In this document: piece after piece, positions 6,804 to 13,154 of the stretch
Layout of the letters: every line of letters begins with the position of its first letter
Numbering within the stretch: position 1 is the first letter of the stretch
Assembly (NCBI GenBank): GCA_020427905.1
Contig: JAGQNU010000017.1
Location: forward strand, 1 to 14,076
Length of the DNA stretch: 14,076 bases
Reading direction: 5' to 3'
Origin: Candidatus Saccharimonadota bacterium
GTDB lineage: Bacteria > Patescibacteriota > Saccharimonadia > Saccharimonadales > UBA7683
Notes under the pieces: model-generated
Told to the model about the DNA's origin: nothing
The model's input: only the letters and a program-made list of their open reading frames with translations
The model's database searches: none
Program-made: the position numbers and the translations under genes

Positions 6804-9386
6804 CTAATATATAGGGGGTAGTTCCTGGGTTGTGATAGGGGCTGAATTTGGCTGGTTACCAAGTTCTTCAAGGTATGCTTCTGGGCTAAAGTTAACAACC
6901 TCCGCAGCGCATCGTATACTACGCGCTACAGCACGATCAACAACATCTGATGCACCAGGGTCTATAAAGGGGGTATCAGCTGAATCAGAGTAGTTACCAA
7001 AATAACAAGCGGGATCTAGTGCATCGCTCTTGAATCCAAGCGTGCCGATGGTTCGCTTCCACACTATCCGTCGAGCTGCAACTGAGCCGTTTATTGTCAG
7101 TTTACTCGAATTACAGGATCCAACACTAAGTGTAGTTGGCCAGACCCCAGGCCCCGCAACGTCTGCGCAGGTATCAATAAGCCCCTTCGTATTAACGCCC
7201 GTATTTGTAATATCCGGAAATGCAATGAGCGAGGCATCAATTTGCTGCACCGGACGAGAAACATAGATGTTACCCTTATGCGCAATAAGCGTCAGTGACG
7301 GTATGGTTTGTAGTGTGTAATCTTGATATGAGATATCACCGGTTATAGCAATGTCTGCGTTTTGAACAATCAGCACCTTGCGCTGCCCAGATGCTACAGA
7401 CAAGCTTCCGAGGGTAATGTCTGTACCGTTTATCACACCAACTGCGTATCCAGGCAAAGCTAGGAATGCGTTTACGTCACTCTGCGACGTTAAAACAGTA
7501 TACCCACCCCCTTCGTCTGCATTAAAATATCTTGATATATCTACACACGGTAACGGAAGTGGATCGAGCAAATCAAGATAAAACCGACCGTATTCAGCTA
7601 CGCTATAATTTGCAAATAACGCATCTTGTATGTCGTCCTGTCCAGTTTGTACGCCACGAGCGTAACCGAAGTTTCCTCTAAACGTATTAGTTCCACCTTC
7701 AGTTGAGCCAATATCACCACTCGCAAACACGCCGTACTGTCCTGTCGAGCTACCATTGAGGGCGTTCAGGTTTGTGCTGCCATGATACCCATTAGTGATA
7801 ATGGCGGCATCCTTAGCATCTGCGCTAACCGTACAGCTCCCCATATCCGCAAATGCTGCACCACTATAAACGTCTCCACCAGACACGCTTACATACGGAC
7901 GATTAACATTAGTCTTAAAAACTGCCTCGCACGATGCATACGGAGTGCGAGCCACACCGTCACCCTCAAGCAACAGTCTGTATGTAAGCGTTTCTGTCTC
8001 AGACATCGTAGCTGGTGCAGTAAATGTTACGGGTGTGTTCGTTGTTTTACCAGATTCAAGGATTGGCCCAAATGCACCGGTAACACTTGGCTGAATCGCC
8101 AAACGTTTAGTGCCTGGCCCCCAGCGGTCATTGTCACCTACCACACCCAGCCTAAAACTTGCTGTACCGGATGCACTTGGATACAGAACACTCCAGGGGT
8201 TAGCACCAGTGTTGTTTACTGTAATTGTACCTGTAATCGTTTGGCCAGGAGCAACAACCTTGCTACTTGGATTGGTGATATTAATTTCACACGATCCCCT
8301 GAGCGGATGAGATGCATCACAATCAAAGTAGCTCTCTGATGTATTGAATGGAAGCCATGCTCGCACGCCATTTTTGTTCGTCACATCCTTCCATTTCCAG
8401 ATGTACTTATAACCTTTTCTAACCTTTATCTTTACTCGCCCAAAGCCAGCCTCACCACCAAAACGCAAGCCGTCAGCCGCGCCAAGTTGGCGTTCAGTCC
8501 GTGTGCCATCGGGTTTAATCGTGGTGAGAAACATTGTAATATCAGGATTTTGGTAACTTGTACCCTGGTCATCATCGTACCAGTGCAGCCACACATCGTG
8601 TTCGTTATTATCTCCAAATAGCGTGCAGGGTGGCGTAAGTGGAATTGTATAGTCTTGTGTGTTCATATTACTCGGCCGACCGAGCCAGACGGTCTGACCG
8701 CTAGTACCACCTGTAAATGATTCGCTTCTCCACTTGTCTGGATCAAGCGTCCATGCACCGGTATAGCCCCCGGGAGCGTTGACCTTAAACGTATTGAGTG
8801 GGCCTGCTCCAGTAGTCACGGGGTCACTTTTGTTGCCGTCATAGGCAATGCGAACACGGACAATCATTGGATAAAGCGGTGTGCCGAACTGGCTCACATG
8901 ATTCGGTACGTTCGACTGCGCAAGCCAATCACTCGGTACAGTAAAGCTATAGGTAGAGTTGCATGATTCAGCAGTTATTTCACCGAGGGTTTTTCGTGTT
9001 CCGCTTCGAATACGCTCGTAATTATAAAACTGTGAACCATTCTTCTTCTCACTAACAGTGGAGTAGCCGTACACAATCAACTTGGCGTTACGTGCACGTG
9101 AGTCCTGTGAGCTGCAAAAACCGCCATGCGGCAGCTCAATGGTGTTGCCGTCCTGCCCACCATAATACGCAATTAAATATGTGTCTGGTGCATAGAGTAG
9201 ATTTGTAGCACCGCTGCCCGAGCCCGAATTTGAACCCGCCGAAACTGTATAGAATATCGTATTGCTACCGATATAGTCACTCGGAGACACAGCATGAACG
9301 TGTTGCGAGAACCCAAGTCCGACCAATAACACGACGAATCCGGCTAGTAACTTCTTCTGAAATAGTACCCGCGGTAAACGCCTCAT
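6804..9386 (-). CDS. Large secreted cysteine-rich protein with an Ig-like domain, putative pilus-associated adhesin
   Basis: This 860-residue protein has a Sec signal peptide: basic residues at 2-12, a hydrophobic core at about 13-27 and a V-H-A cleavage site at 30-32. Residues 33-365 are beta-rich with no family I recognise. Residues 366-492 look like an Ig-like domain of the NBR1-central type: N-x-T-G-x-N-P-W near 392-398, W-G-P-G-T-K-R-L near 422-429 and T-A-P near 456-458. Residues 497-860 are glycine-rich and beta-strand-rich, with repeated short strands (for example 670-720) that suggest a beta-solenoid. Twelve cysteines contrast with nearly cysteine-free neighbours; C366 and C486 bracket the Ig-like domain. 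There is no sortase signal and no C-terminal membrane helix. The ATG overlaps the upstream stop as ATGA. A pilus-tip or surface adhesin is inferred from secretion and location; no adhesion activity can be read from the sequence. Confidence 0.9.
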   Translation of the reverse strand: MRRLPRVLFQKKLLAGFVVLLVGLGFSQHVHAVSPSDYIGSNTIFYTVSAGSNSGSGSGATNLLYAPDTYLIAYYGGQDGNTIELPHGGFCSSQDSRARNAKLIVYGYSTVSEKKNGSQFYNYERIRSGTRKTLGEITAESCNSTYSFTVPSDWLAQSNVPNHVSQFGTPLYPMIVRVRIAYDGNKSDPVTTGAGPLNTFKVNAPGGYTGAWTLDPDKWRSESFTGGTSGQTVWLGRPSNMNTQDYTIPLTPPCTLFGDNNEHDVWLHWYDDDQGTSYQNPDITMFLTTIKPDGTRTERQLGAADGLRFGGEAGFGRVKIKVRKGYKYIWKWKDVTNKNGVRAWLPFNTSESYFDCDASHPLRGSCEINITNPSSKVVAPGQTITGTITVNNTGANPWSVLYPSASGTASFRLGVVGDNDRWGPGTKRLAIQPSVTGAFGPILESGKTTNTPVTFTAPATMSETETLTYRLLLEGDGVARTPYASCEAVFKTNVNRPYVSVSGGDVYSGAAFADMGSCTVSADAKDAAIITNGYHGSTNLNALNGSSTGQYGVFASGDIGSTEGGTNTFRGNFGYARGVQTGQDDIQDALFANYSVAEYGRFYLDLLDPLPLPCVDISRYFNADEGGGYTVLTSQSDVNAFLALPGYAVGVINGTDITLGSLSVASGQRKVLIVQNADIAITGDISYQDYTLQTIPSLTLIAHKGNIYVSRPVQQIDASLIAFPDITNTGVNTKGLIDTCADVAGPGVWPTTLSVGSCNSSKLTINGSVAARRIVWKRTIGTLGFKSDALDPACYFGNYSDSADTPFIDPGASDVVDRAVARSIRCAAEVVNFSPEAYLEELGNQPNSAPITTQELPPIY

Positions 9387-9820
9387 CCTGCGATCAGCCC
9401 ATCTACATCGTCTTTCTCGACAGGTTGCTGCTTAGAAGTGTCGAGCTGTACCGGTAACGATTCGTCGAGAATATTCTCTATCGTAAGGTTGACCTCCCCC
9501 AGTGATGCACGATCAGGGTCGAGTGTGTCAATCTTCTGTGCTTTTTGTGCCATAGATTTAGCCAAATCTATATCACCTGCGTAGTAAGCAGTTTTTGCAT
9601 AATCTGCATAGAAGTTCTTCGTCTCTTCTTTTTGCTGTGAGGCTGCTGTCTCGAAGAGGTCTATGGCGGTTTTGTAGTTACCCTTGCTTGATGCATCCAA
9701 GGCGGCTGTGTAGGTAGTTGCGTAGTTACCCCGGCCAGAGAGCGCAATGAAAACAACTACCACAGCCCCTAAAAAAAGAACTATCAGTACTGGAACTCCG
9801 ACTCTCACATACTTCTTCAT
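9383..9820 (-). CDS. Membrane-anchored TPR-like protein
   Basis: This 145-residue protein has a short basic N-terminus, a strong membrane helix at about 7-28 and a soluble helical part. Residues 33-100 form paired helices with the alanine/tyrosine spacing of tetratricopeptide repeats (G-N-Y-K-T-A-I-D-L-F near 47-56, then a Y-Y-A-G-D-I-D-L-A-K-S unit). The last 45 residues are acidic and probably flexible. The ATG follows an upstream -10 by 12 bases. The stop overlaps the start of the 860-residue gene, so the two are translated together, and a role in exporting, folding or anchoring that protein is plausible. It is not the outer-membrane pilotin PilF: it has no lipobox. I do not recognise a named family. 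Confidence 0.88.
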   Translation of the reverse strand: MKKYVRVGVPVLIVLFLGAVVVVFIALSGRGNYATTYTAALDASSKGNYKTAIDLFETAASQQKEETKNFYADYAKTAYYAGDIDLAKSMAQKAQKIDTLDPDRASLGEVNLTIENILDESLPVQLDTSKQQPVEKDDVDGLIAG

Positions 9821-9832
9821 ACCTTATGTAAT

Positions 9833-9861
9833 AGTATAAACCACTTATGGCTATTTTTCTA
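9833..9861 (-). promoter_or_regulatory. Promoter upstream of the TPR-like gene
   Basis: On the minus strand TATACT lies at 9838-9833, with a weak -35 (TAGAAA, 4 of 6) about 17 bases further upstream. The -10 ends 12 bases before the ATG at 9820, leaving a leader of only about 5 bases that includes AAGG. This would start the first transcription unit of the pilus locus. Confidence 0.5.
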
Positions 9862-9925
9862 AGCTAAGCACCCTCGAGACACCTGCCAACTACCCTCCCC
9901 AACTTCTCATCTGTTATTTAGCTCG

Positions 9926-9947
9926 AACTCGGAGTTAACTCCGAGTT
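9926..9947 (-). terminator. Perfect 22-bp palindrome, hairpin at the end of the 448-residue gene
   Basis: Arms AACTCGGAG and CTCCGAGTT are exact reverse complements around TTAA, and the symmetry holds through the centre. Transcribed from the minus strand it would fold to a 9-bp stem with a 4-base loop and would contain part of the TAA stop (9948-9946). No T-run follows on either strand, so it lacks the tail of a standard intrinsic terminator. It may still protect or end the transcript, or it may be a protein-binding site some 70 bases upstream of the pilus-locus promoter. Confidence 0.5.
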
Positions 9948-11292
9948 AAATCTGAGGCATATCAATTGGGTGTGCGAGCCTACCTAGGTCGTCCTGTGTG
10001 TTTATGCCGATACCCTTTGGGTTGCCTTTGGTGGCTAACGTAATATGCGGTGGCTGCACCTCAAGCTGGAGTCCAGTTAAATCATTGAGTGCTGTAATGA
10101 AACCAACCGCACTCGAGCACTCTACAATCTCAATGATTGCCTCTCGTGGTACATCCTCACCCTCTGACTGTCGCTCAACGCGATAAAACTCACCCGTCTT
10201 GTTAAATGACCAGTCGGTACGCTCAGTCAGTTCCAAGACCTGCCGCTCAAGTTCAGGGTGCTGTTTCAGCATCTTCCTTAATGCTCCGCCTTGCTTGAAG
10301 CCAATGACGGTCAAATGGACCTCTGGCTTTAGCGTATAGCCATGTGACTCAGCAAATGCACGTGTCGATTCACTGACTACGCTAGATACGTCCTCAACAT
10401 CTATAAGCAGCGTACCGTGCCCGGGCTCAAACCGTGGGGATACGCCTTCGACATAGCGGGATTCTTCAGACTGAAGATTTGATATCGTTTCTTGATCCAC
10501 GGTAGCAGCAAGTTGTTTTGCTAACCCCAGGTCACCGGTAAGCACTATTCCGAAACCTGGGTAGAGCTGTTTAATTACATCTGCACCGTCTCCACTAACA
10601 TAAAAGGTCACGTCACGACCCCTATCTTCTTTTACAATTTTTGTAAGACCGTTTTTTTCAGCAACCGAGTCAAAATCTAGCTCAGCTGCGCCAACATATT
10701 TCAATCCATCACCCGCAGCAACAACACCACTTCTGTGACCGGATACTGCCATCGCTAAAAACCCCTCAGGTTTGTCAGAGACAGCAACACCGTCATCAAC
10801 CACAAATTGCTCACGAGCACGAGTAATCAAGTGCTCATGAGCCACCGCCGCAAATCCGCCAGGATCGCTGAGTGCATCATCAAGCTGCCTGATAACGCGC
10901 TTATAATCAGCAGCGAATTCAGTTTCACTGAGATCACCTGTAGTTTCTTTGCCCGACACTGTAGCTTCACCCATAACCGTCCATACTGTGGCTTCGGGTG
11001 AACCGTGTGAAAGCTGTTCTGCATACTGCCATATACCCCCTACGTGCAAAGTGTTTGTGAGTTGCTCGACCAATTCCATATCAGCACCATACTGACCCAC
11101 AAGCTGCTCTATACGTCTTCGTGTCTCAGTAACCGCAAGCATTCCTGATGGATCAAGACCCTGGATTGTTCTACCTTCCAAGCCCTGTAAGCCATTGGTT
11201 TCTGCATACACGCGCAGTTCTTCTCTAATCGCACCCACATCAACTGCATTGCTTGATTCGGCCCTTAGTGCTGTGTCTTTATCATTCGACAT
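9946..11292 (-). CDS. Unknown protein with a C-terminal 2H-phosphoesterase-like domain
   Basis: This 448-residue soluble protein has no signal peptide or membrane helix. Residues 1-285 match no family I recognise and are acidic and alpha/beta in character. The C-terminal part (about 285-448) carries two H-x-T-x motifs, HLTV at 326-329 and HITL at 416-419, 90 residues apart. This is the signature of the 2H phosphoesterase (LigT/CPDase) fold, in which the two histidines act on 2'-5' linkages or cyclic phosphates. Hydrophobic residues precede each motif as expected for the paired strands, and the segment D-W-S-F to F-Y-R-V near 360-371 lies between them. The substrate cannot be told. The gene has its own strong promoter, divergent from ychF. 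Codon use is like that of its neighbours. The ATG at 11292 has no clear Shine-Dalgarno site. Confidence 0.85.
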   Translation of the reverse strand: MSNDKDTALRAESSNAVDVGAIREELRVYAETNGLQGLEGRTIQGLDPSGMLAVTETRRRIEQLVGQYGADMELVEQLTNTLHVGGIWQYAEQLSHGSPEATVWTVMGEATVSGKETTGDLSETEFAADYKRVIRQLDDALSDPGGFAAVAHEHLITRAREQFVVDDGVAVSDKPEGFLAMAVSGHRSGVVAAGDGLKYVGAAELDFDSVAEKNGLTKIVKEDRGRDVTFYVSGDGADVIKQLYPGFGIVLTGDLGLAKQLAATVDQETISNLQSEESRYVEGVSPRFEPGHGTLLIDVEDVSSVVSESTRAFAESHGYTLKPEVHLTVIGFKQGGALRKMLKQHPELERQVLELTERTDWSFNKTGEFYRVERQSEGEDVPREAIIEIVECSSAVGFITALNDLTGLQLEVQPPHITLATKGNPKGIGINTQDDLGRLAHPIDMPQI

Positions 11293-11317
11293 TTTGTTTT
11301 AGCTTTCTACTACATTT

Positions 11318-11346
11318 ATATTAGCAAATTATGAGTGTTTTGTCAA
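11318..11346 (-). promoter_or_regulatory. Promoter of the 448-residue gene
   Basis: On the minus strand a perfect TTGACA (11346-11341) is followed by 17 bases and TAATAT (11323-11318), with TGC just before the -10 (extended -10). The predicted start site near 11311 leaves a leader of about 19 bases. The -35 overlaps the candidate -35 of ychF on the other strand. Confidence 0.7.
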
Positions 11347-11366
11347 TATTCTGCATCTGTTATACT
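11340..11366 (+). promoter_or_regulatory. Promoter of ychF
   Basis: TTGTCA (11340-11345) and TATACT (11361-11366) are separated by 15 bases. TGT precedes the -10, giving an extended -10 that can compensate for the short spacing. Only 7 bases lie between the -10 and the ATG at 11374, so transcription would start at or next to the start codon. Confidence 0.6.
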
Positions 11367-11373
11367 GTATCCA

Positions 11374-12474
11374 ATGAGTTTGTCTATTGGCATTGTTGGA
11401 TTGCCGAACGTCGGGAAGTCGACGTTATTTAATGCACTCACAAAAAACGATATCTTGGCGGCCAATTACCCCTTTGCCACCATTGAACCAAACACGGGCA
11501 TCGTGCCTGTTCCTGATCAGCGATTACAAAAACTTTCTGAGATCTATAACAACGCCCCGATTGTGCCGGCTGCTATCACTTTTGTAGATATTGCTGGGCT
11601 TGTAAAGGGTGCCAGCCAAGGTGAAGGTCTGGGCAACCAGTTCTTGGCCAACATACGTGAGTGTGCCGCGATTGTGCATATCGTCCGCGCCTTTGAGAAC
11701 AACGATATTGTTCATGTCCATGAACGTGTCCATCCTGAAGAAGATATTTCTATCATCAACACTGAGTTGATGTTAGCCGATTTGCAAACAGTTGAAAAAA
11801 GCCTCCCTCGTTTTGAGAAGGAGTCAAAAGCAAATCCTAAAGCTAAGCCTATCGTTGCCCTACTCCAGAAACTCCAGGAGCTCCTCGAGGCGGGAGATGC
11901 TGCCGGCATTCAAGCTATCGCCGAGAAGTTTGATAGCGACTCTGAAGAGGCAAAAACGCTGAGAAGCTTACAGCTCATCAGCACTAAACCAGCAATCTAT
12001 GTATTCAACGTTGATGAGGCAGACCTTGCCAACAATGAGAAGCAACAGCAGCTGAGTTCACTCGTCTCCCCTGCAAAAAGTCTATTTGTAAATGCACAAC
12101 TTGAAGCTGAGCTCAAAGACATGAGTGAAGATGAGCAAAAAGAGATGCTCGAGAGCTACGGGCAAAGCGAGCCTGGGCTTACCCAAGTCATTCACGCCGC
12201 CTATCAGACACTTGGCCTTCAGAGTTACCTAACCGCTGGCGATAAGGAGGTTCGTGCCTGGACAGTTAAGCAGGGCTCCACTGCTCCGCAGGCAGCAGGT
12301 GTTATTCATGGTGATTTTGAGCGTGGCTTTATAGCTGCTGATGTCGTGAACTACAACGACCTCATCGGTGCTGGATCGCTAGCCGCGGCTAAAACTAGCG
12401 GCAAAGTCCGTACTGAAGGTAAAACCTACATCATGCGTGAAGGCGATGTAGTCGAATTTAAGTTTAACGTCTAG
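11374..12474 (+). CDS. ychF: YchF, ribosome-associated P-loop NTPase
   Basis: This 366-residue protein is the nearly universal Obg-family ATPase YchF (OLA1), which binds ribosomes and modulates translation and stress responses. G1 motif GLPNVGKST is at 9-17 and G3 region [11 protein letters not shown] at 71-81. The G4 position reads NVDE (212-215) in place of NKxD, the change associated with ATP over GTP preference. A helical insert spans about 130-200, and the TGS domain ends in the typical [12 protein letters not shown]. The frame opens at a GTG at 11335, but the ATG at 11374 gives the family's normal length, begins [12 protein letters not shown] as expected, and avoids starting inside the promoter. 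The last 11 bases overlap the 3' end of the convergent PH-domain gene. Confidence 0.97.
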   Translation: MSLSIGIVGLPNVGKSTLFNALTKNDILAANYPFATIEPNTGIVPVPDQRLQKLSEIYNNAPIVPAAITFVDIAGLVKGASQGEGLGNQFLANIRECAAIVHIVRAFENNDIVHVHERVHPEEDISIINTELMLADLQTVEKSLPRFEKESKANPKAKPIVALLQKLQELLEAGDAAGIQAIAEKFDSDSEEAKTLRSLQLISTKPAIYVFNVDEADLANNEKQQQLSSLVSPAKSLFVNAQLEAELKDMSEDEQKEMLESYGQSEPGLTQVIHAAYQTLGLQSYLTAGDKEVRAWTVKQGSTAPQAAGVIHGDFERGFIAADVVNYNDLIGAGSLAAAKTSGKVRTEGKTYIMREGDVVEFKFNV

Positions 12475-13012
12475 CCTGAGCGCGCTGAACGAGCGCCAAC
12501 GATTCTATAAATTCCGTGGCACGTTTCCAACGTTCAGCGCGACTTCTGACATAGTCGTGATGCAGCTCACCTGCCACCACACCAGAAGCCATCTTGTTAT
12601 TTTTTAGCACCGACCCAAGCACATCCTTTCGTGAACCGTCAGCAAACATCTGACCCTGTATATACTGCGAGAGACTCCTAAGCTCTGAACGATACCAAGA
12701 TCTGAAGTGTAAATCGCGGCCCGTATAGTAAAAATGAACACTGGCCAAAAAACCTTGTTGAGAGAACTCAACCTCGTTAATCGACTTATACCGGATATCC
12801 TCGTAGCTCATTCTGAGCCACTTTTTATCGACAAGTAATAGCCTTTTTGAGGTTGCACAAATAGTAGCCATGCCGGCGTTATAATAGCCGCCGACCATAC
12901 CAATCACCGTCTCGTCCGGCAGCAATAGCCGTTGTATCTCAGCAGCCTCCCCTCGAGAGAACGGGTTCATTTTATTCAACCGAACCATCTTCTGTCGTAA
13001 CTTCCCAGACAT
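12464..13012 (-). CDS. YokE-like bacterial PH-domain protein
   Basis: This 182-residue cytoplasmic protein has a bacterial pleckstrin-homology domain of the YokE-like (bPH) type at about 28-120. The pattern is L-P-D-E-T-V-I-G-M-V-G-G-Y-Y (31-44), then A-T-S-K-R-L-L-L-V-D (53-62), Y-E-D-I (70-73) and alternating beta strands through F-Y-Y-T-G-R-D-L-H-F. The tail (about 125-182) is basic and helical. The molecular role of these domains is poorly known and a partner cannot be named. The ATG at 13012 is preceded by AAGGAG with 5-base spacing, the clearest Shine-Dalgarno site in the window. The gene is divergent from the CRP/FNR-type regulator and may be its target. Its 3' end overlaps the convergent ychF by 11 bases. 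Confidence 0.9.
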   Translation of the reverse strand: MSGKLRQKMVRLNKMNPFSRGEAAEIQRLLLPDETVIGMVGGYYNAGMATICATSKRLLLVDKKWLRMSYEDIRYKSINEVEFSQQGFLASVHFYYTGRDLHFRSWYRSELRSLSQYIQGQMFADGSRKDVLGSVLKNNKMASGVVAGELHHDYVRSRAERWKRATEFIESLALVQRAQARR

Positions 13013-13029
13013 ACAAACTCCTTGTATAT

Positions 13030-13035
13030 ATTATG
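13030..13035 (-). promoter_or_regulatory. Candidate -10 element of the PH-domain gene
   Basis: On the minus strand CATAAT, within the AT-rich TTATCATAATATATA, lies 17 bases before the ATG at 13012 and upstream of the AAGGAG site. No good -35 is evident at the usual distance, so an activator may be needed or the placement may be off by a few bases. Confidence 0.35.
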
Positions 13036-13082
13036 ATAAATTACTCCGTAGCAAACGTCCGTAACAAAGCGCACATCAACCC

Positions 13083-13098
13083 TGTGATGATTATCACT
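13083..13098 (+). promoter_or_regulatory. CRP/FNR-type operator
   Basis: TGTGA-TGATTA-TCACT matches the CRP site TGTGA-N6-TCACA at 9 of 10 half-site positions. Its core GTGAT-GATT-ATCAC is a perfect inverted repeat that also fits the FNR spacing (TTGAT-N4-ATCAA). It is centred 64 bases before the start codon of the downstream CRP/FNR-family gene and 78 bases before the divergent PH-domain gene. Autoregulation and control of the divergent gene are the natural inference. Confidence 0.65.
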
Positions 13099-13108
13099 GA
13101 CAGAAGCG

Positions 13109-13148
13109 TTGGCTCACGCTAGTAATCTGTTATGATTACTGTCATACT
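13109..13148 (+). promoter_or_regulatory. Promoter region of the CRP/FNR-family regulator
   Basis: One candidate is TTGGCT (13109-13114), 16 bases, then TATGAT (13131-13136) with TGT before it as an extended -10; this gives a leader of about 12 bases. A second extended -10, TGT-CATACT, has its hexamer at 13143-13148, 6 bases before the ATG, and would give a leaderless message. The sequence does not decide between them. No Shine-Dalgarno site precedes the ATG at 13155. Confidence 0.5.
13121..13140. repeat. 20-bp inverted repeat covering the -10 element
   Basis: AGTAATC and GATTACT are exact 7-base reverse complements separated by TGTTAT. The repeat spans the TATGAT extended -10, so a protein bound here would block transcription of the downstream regulator. 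It differs from the TGTGA-type site at 13083-13098, although both contain ATGATTA. Confidence 0.55.
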
Positions 13149-13154
13149 AAAGCC

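Noticed and set aside
7782..8339. 185-residue plus-strand open frame within the large secreted-protein gene
   Set aside because: It lies wholly antisense to a well-supported gene, has an unlikely composition (many Cys, Thr and Arg) and no start signals; it is a shadow frame.
11335..12474. Longer ychF start at GTG 11335
   Set aside because: The added 13 residues cover the -35/-10 region, and YchF proteins begin directly before the G1 motif.
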